A DNA stretch of 64,000 nucleotides from Centroberyx gerrardi (Eukaryota; Chordata; Actinopteri; Beryciformes; Berycidae), in assembly GCF_048128805.1 (NCBI RefSeq), contig NC_136010.1, positions 19,100,980-19,164,979 on the forward strand, in the 5' to 3' direction. The notes beneath the pieces are model-generated. The model was not told where the DNA came from, searched no databases, and saw nothing but the letters and a program-made list of their open reading frames with translations. Made by a program: the position numbers and the translations under genes. This document shows, piece by piece, positions 61,787-64,000 of this stretch (the stretch's first letter is position 1; each line of letters begins with the position of its first letter).

Positions 61787-63912
61787 TTAGAGAATGAGGC
61801 GGTACAATACCCAGCATCCAAACGTGACCCAGTGGCTGGTCCAGCTCAGCTCGGACCACTTCTGAATGGTATGATGGGTCACATCGTCCTGTAGGGGGCG
61901 ATACACATGTAAGCTCGATGACAGTACACTTCTCTAAAAATACCCCGGCTGCGGTTACGTTCTTACATAGCGTTTTGCTCATTCGCATGTCACATACTGT
62001 ACTGTAAACTGTATGTGAGTGCAGTGTGCGTAAACATAGTCGCGTATAACCTCGGAGACGTGCTGCGACCTCACCTCATCCTCGTCCATGTAGTCCACAC
62101 TGGAGTTGAACACCGAGCCCAGGTATGTCAGGTGGAGGACTGCCAAGGCGCTGAATGCTGTATTAATCATATACACCCATAGCGCCTGCAGAGGGGGGGA
62201 CAGGCAATTTTGTAGGAACAAAACACCAAGTTCTATTTATATTCACAAGACTGCAACATCAAAACAAAAAGAAAATAGAATTCTGCAAGAATGTCAGATC
62301 ATTTCAGAACTTCATCAATCATAACTTCAGGCAGTTTCACGCATTTCCTTTTCACAGTAACCTGTGTGGAATTTTCTCTAAATATATCATTGTCTAATGA
62401 ATTGTGATAACAACTATCAGCACAATGTTGAACAGTGCCTGTGGGCTGCTTTCTATTGGCATGATTCATTATTTCCCCTCCCTGCTGCTCTTGATGTGTA
62501 ACCAATCTAACATAAGGGTTTTTGCTGGGCATCATGCCAGAGAACTCCCAAAATGTATCACTTGACAGCACAAGGCAGATCACTGGGGCCGGGCTCCTGT
62601 TTTTTAACTGCAGCAGTTGTGTTTTTTTCTTTTCTTGCAGGCATTAGAACCTGACGTCTCAATTATTTCACAATACATTGAATCTTTTTACAAGTAAATC
62701 TTACTCACAGCATCTTTAGACAATATTTCTATTGGTTTTTTTTAAATGTGATAGTCACGTTTGCCTATAAGCAAGGTTATTAAAGTATGACTAAGAAAAC
62801 ATTGTCATAACCTGAAATAAAAATAAAAACTAGACTGAAAAAACTAAAACTGAACTGAAACTATCTTGACTCCTTGTAAACTAACTAAAATGAAATAAAA
62901 ATATATACATGAATTGCTTTTAATGTTCATATTTTTGTTTATGTGCAGTATGTAAATACTAAAACTAAACTGAAATTGATAACAAAAATCTAAAACTATA
63001 TAAAAATTGAAGAAATACTTTCCAAGAGATTGGAATATCTGGTTTGTGTCTTTGGTAATACTCATACAAACTGCACTGAAAAACCCACTGGTAATGCTAA
63101 ATGAATGGCAATAAAGAACCTTATCTCAAAAAAGGAAAAAGAGACCAGTGCACTTTACCTTTTTGTTTTGGTGAGTGCAGTTTGGCTGACATTTCTTTGA
63201 CAGTATACATGCGTTAAAAATGGCTGCAAGCCTCTTCCGCAACACTGAAACAGAACAACACCATAACATTAAAATGAAACAAGAGGAAGAGGTAAATTAC
63301 AGCACTGCAGCGAACAGAAACAGAGTGCAGTACTGGGTGCAATTAACCATTACTGCAAAGCTAAGCACCTTCTCTAAATGGACAGGTTCTCATTTGGAAA
63401 AGAGACGACGTTAGGCAGACTCTTACCGTGCTCAATGTACGTGATGAACCCCAGAGATATTAGTACTGCACCCAGATGGAAACTCAAACCCTACCAGTCG
63501 CAAGAGTTAGAAACAAAGAAATCCACTCATTCACTCATTGACACAGACAGAAATACAGAGGAGCTGTGACGACTGCTTGTGTACGACTTCGACATGGTAC
63601 TCACATGCAGGAGGGAACTGGCTGTGTATGTCACCAGGATCGCAGAAAACGTTCCAAATTTCAGAGCGCTCTTAAAAACATCTGCGAAATGAGAGCATCA
63701 GCTTGCTTGAGAGTGTCTGTTTAACTGAGCCATTGTCATCCCATTCATAGTGGGAGAGAAAAGCAAAAACAGCTGCTGCCACAAGGCATCAATGTTAACA
63801 TTATAACTCACAGGTGTGGAGAAAGCGAGACATGGGCAGATTCCATGATGTCACCACCTCCACCATCGACCTGGGAAGCTCGACATCCAGCGGCTTGGCT
63901 ACGGTCATGTCC
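61787..63912 (-). CDS. porcn: Porcupine O-acyltransferase (Porcn), C-terminal part
   Basis: Endoplasmic reticulum membrane-bound O-acyltransferase that attaches palmitoleate to Wnt proteins before secretion. Six 3' exons are in the window: 63912-63812, 63681-63605, 63490-63427, 63244-63159, 62185-62075, 61888-61787; phases agree. Together they encode about 157 residues matching human [86 protein letters not shown], a hydrophobic [11 protein letters not shown], and the end [16 protein letters not shown]. The histidine of SLLHG aligns with the catalytic His336 of human PORCN, and an intron falls right after it. The N-terminal membrane part lies beyond the right edge. Confidence 0.95.
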
Positions 63913-64000
63913 CTACGAATCAAAAGACACAAGGTAAGGGAGGCCTGTTTAACAGAGTCTGAATAATGAGACTTTAATGTTATGGTTGCAGCATTTAACT
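63913..64000 (-). other. porcn intron running off the window
   Basis: Pyrimidine-rich sequence ending in ATTCGTAG before the exon at 63912. No further exon is visible before the edge. Confidence 0.7.

Overview
The window is vertebrate nuclear DNA, almost certainly from a ray-finned (teleost) fish. The genes are split by GT-AG introns. The repeats are typical of teleosts: a Tc1-type transposon remnant, hAT-like MITEs, a tRNA-derived SINE, non-LTR retrotransposon tails and many CA, TC and TTTC microsatellites. Eight protein-coding genes can be read. Seven are recognisable and the eighth is a very small, unrecognised lysine-rich gene. There is no operon, CRISPR array, phage or bacterial gene.

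Layout, left to right. (1) 1-820 looks like the 3' end of an upstream + strand transcript, closing with an AATAAA. (2) 1219-5958 (+) is was, the Wiskott-Aldrich actin nucleation regulator, with a Tc1-derived element in its next-to-last coding intron. (3) 6982-14366 (-) is a secreted class 3 semaphorin closest to SEMA3F, convergent with was, with a probable non-coding first exon near 16.2 kb. (4) 16.3-21.5 kb is gene-free and holds only repeats, Z-DNA-like tracts and one perfect hairpin. (5) 22674-28021 (-) is a TSPY-like NAP-domain gene, best tspyl2. (6) 30583-40506 (+) is ppp1r3f, a glycogen-targeting subunit of protein phosphatase 1, head-to-head with tspyl2. (7) 45691-46896 (+) is the intronless coding region of the orphan receptor gpr173 (SREB3). 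(8) 52309-57463 (-) is wdr13, a WD40 protein. (9) 59183-59871 (+) is the small lysine-rich gene. (10) 61787-63912 (-) holds the last six coding exons of porcn, the Wnt O-acyltransferase, which runs off the right edge.

The genes do not form one pathway. They form a conserved neighbourhood: was, wdr13, porcn, ppp1r3f, tspyl2 and gpr173 all map to human Xp11.22-p11.23. The semaphorin is the outlier, because its closest human relative lies on 3p21. Human 7q31 carries WASL, PPP1R3A and GPR85, the paralogues of was, ppp1r3f and gpr173. The block therefore reads as one copy of an ancient vertebrate paralogon.

Exon boundaries were placed by hand from splice sites, reading-frame phase and remembered human proteins; no alignment was run. 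I found no clearly new biological system. The points most worth a second look are a six-residue gap in the Was Cdc42-binding segment, the unrecognised small gene with two possible tails, the possible lost-in-mammals semaphorin ohnologue, and an AATAAA almost touching the wdr13 stop codon.
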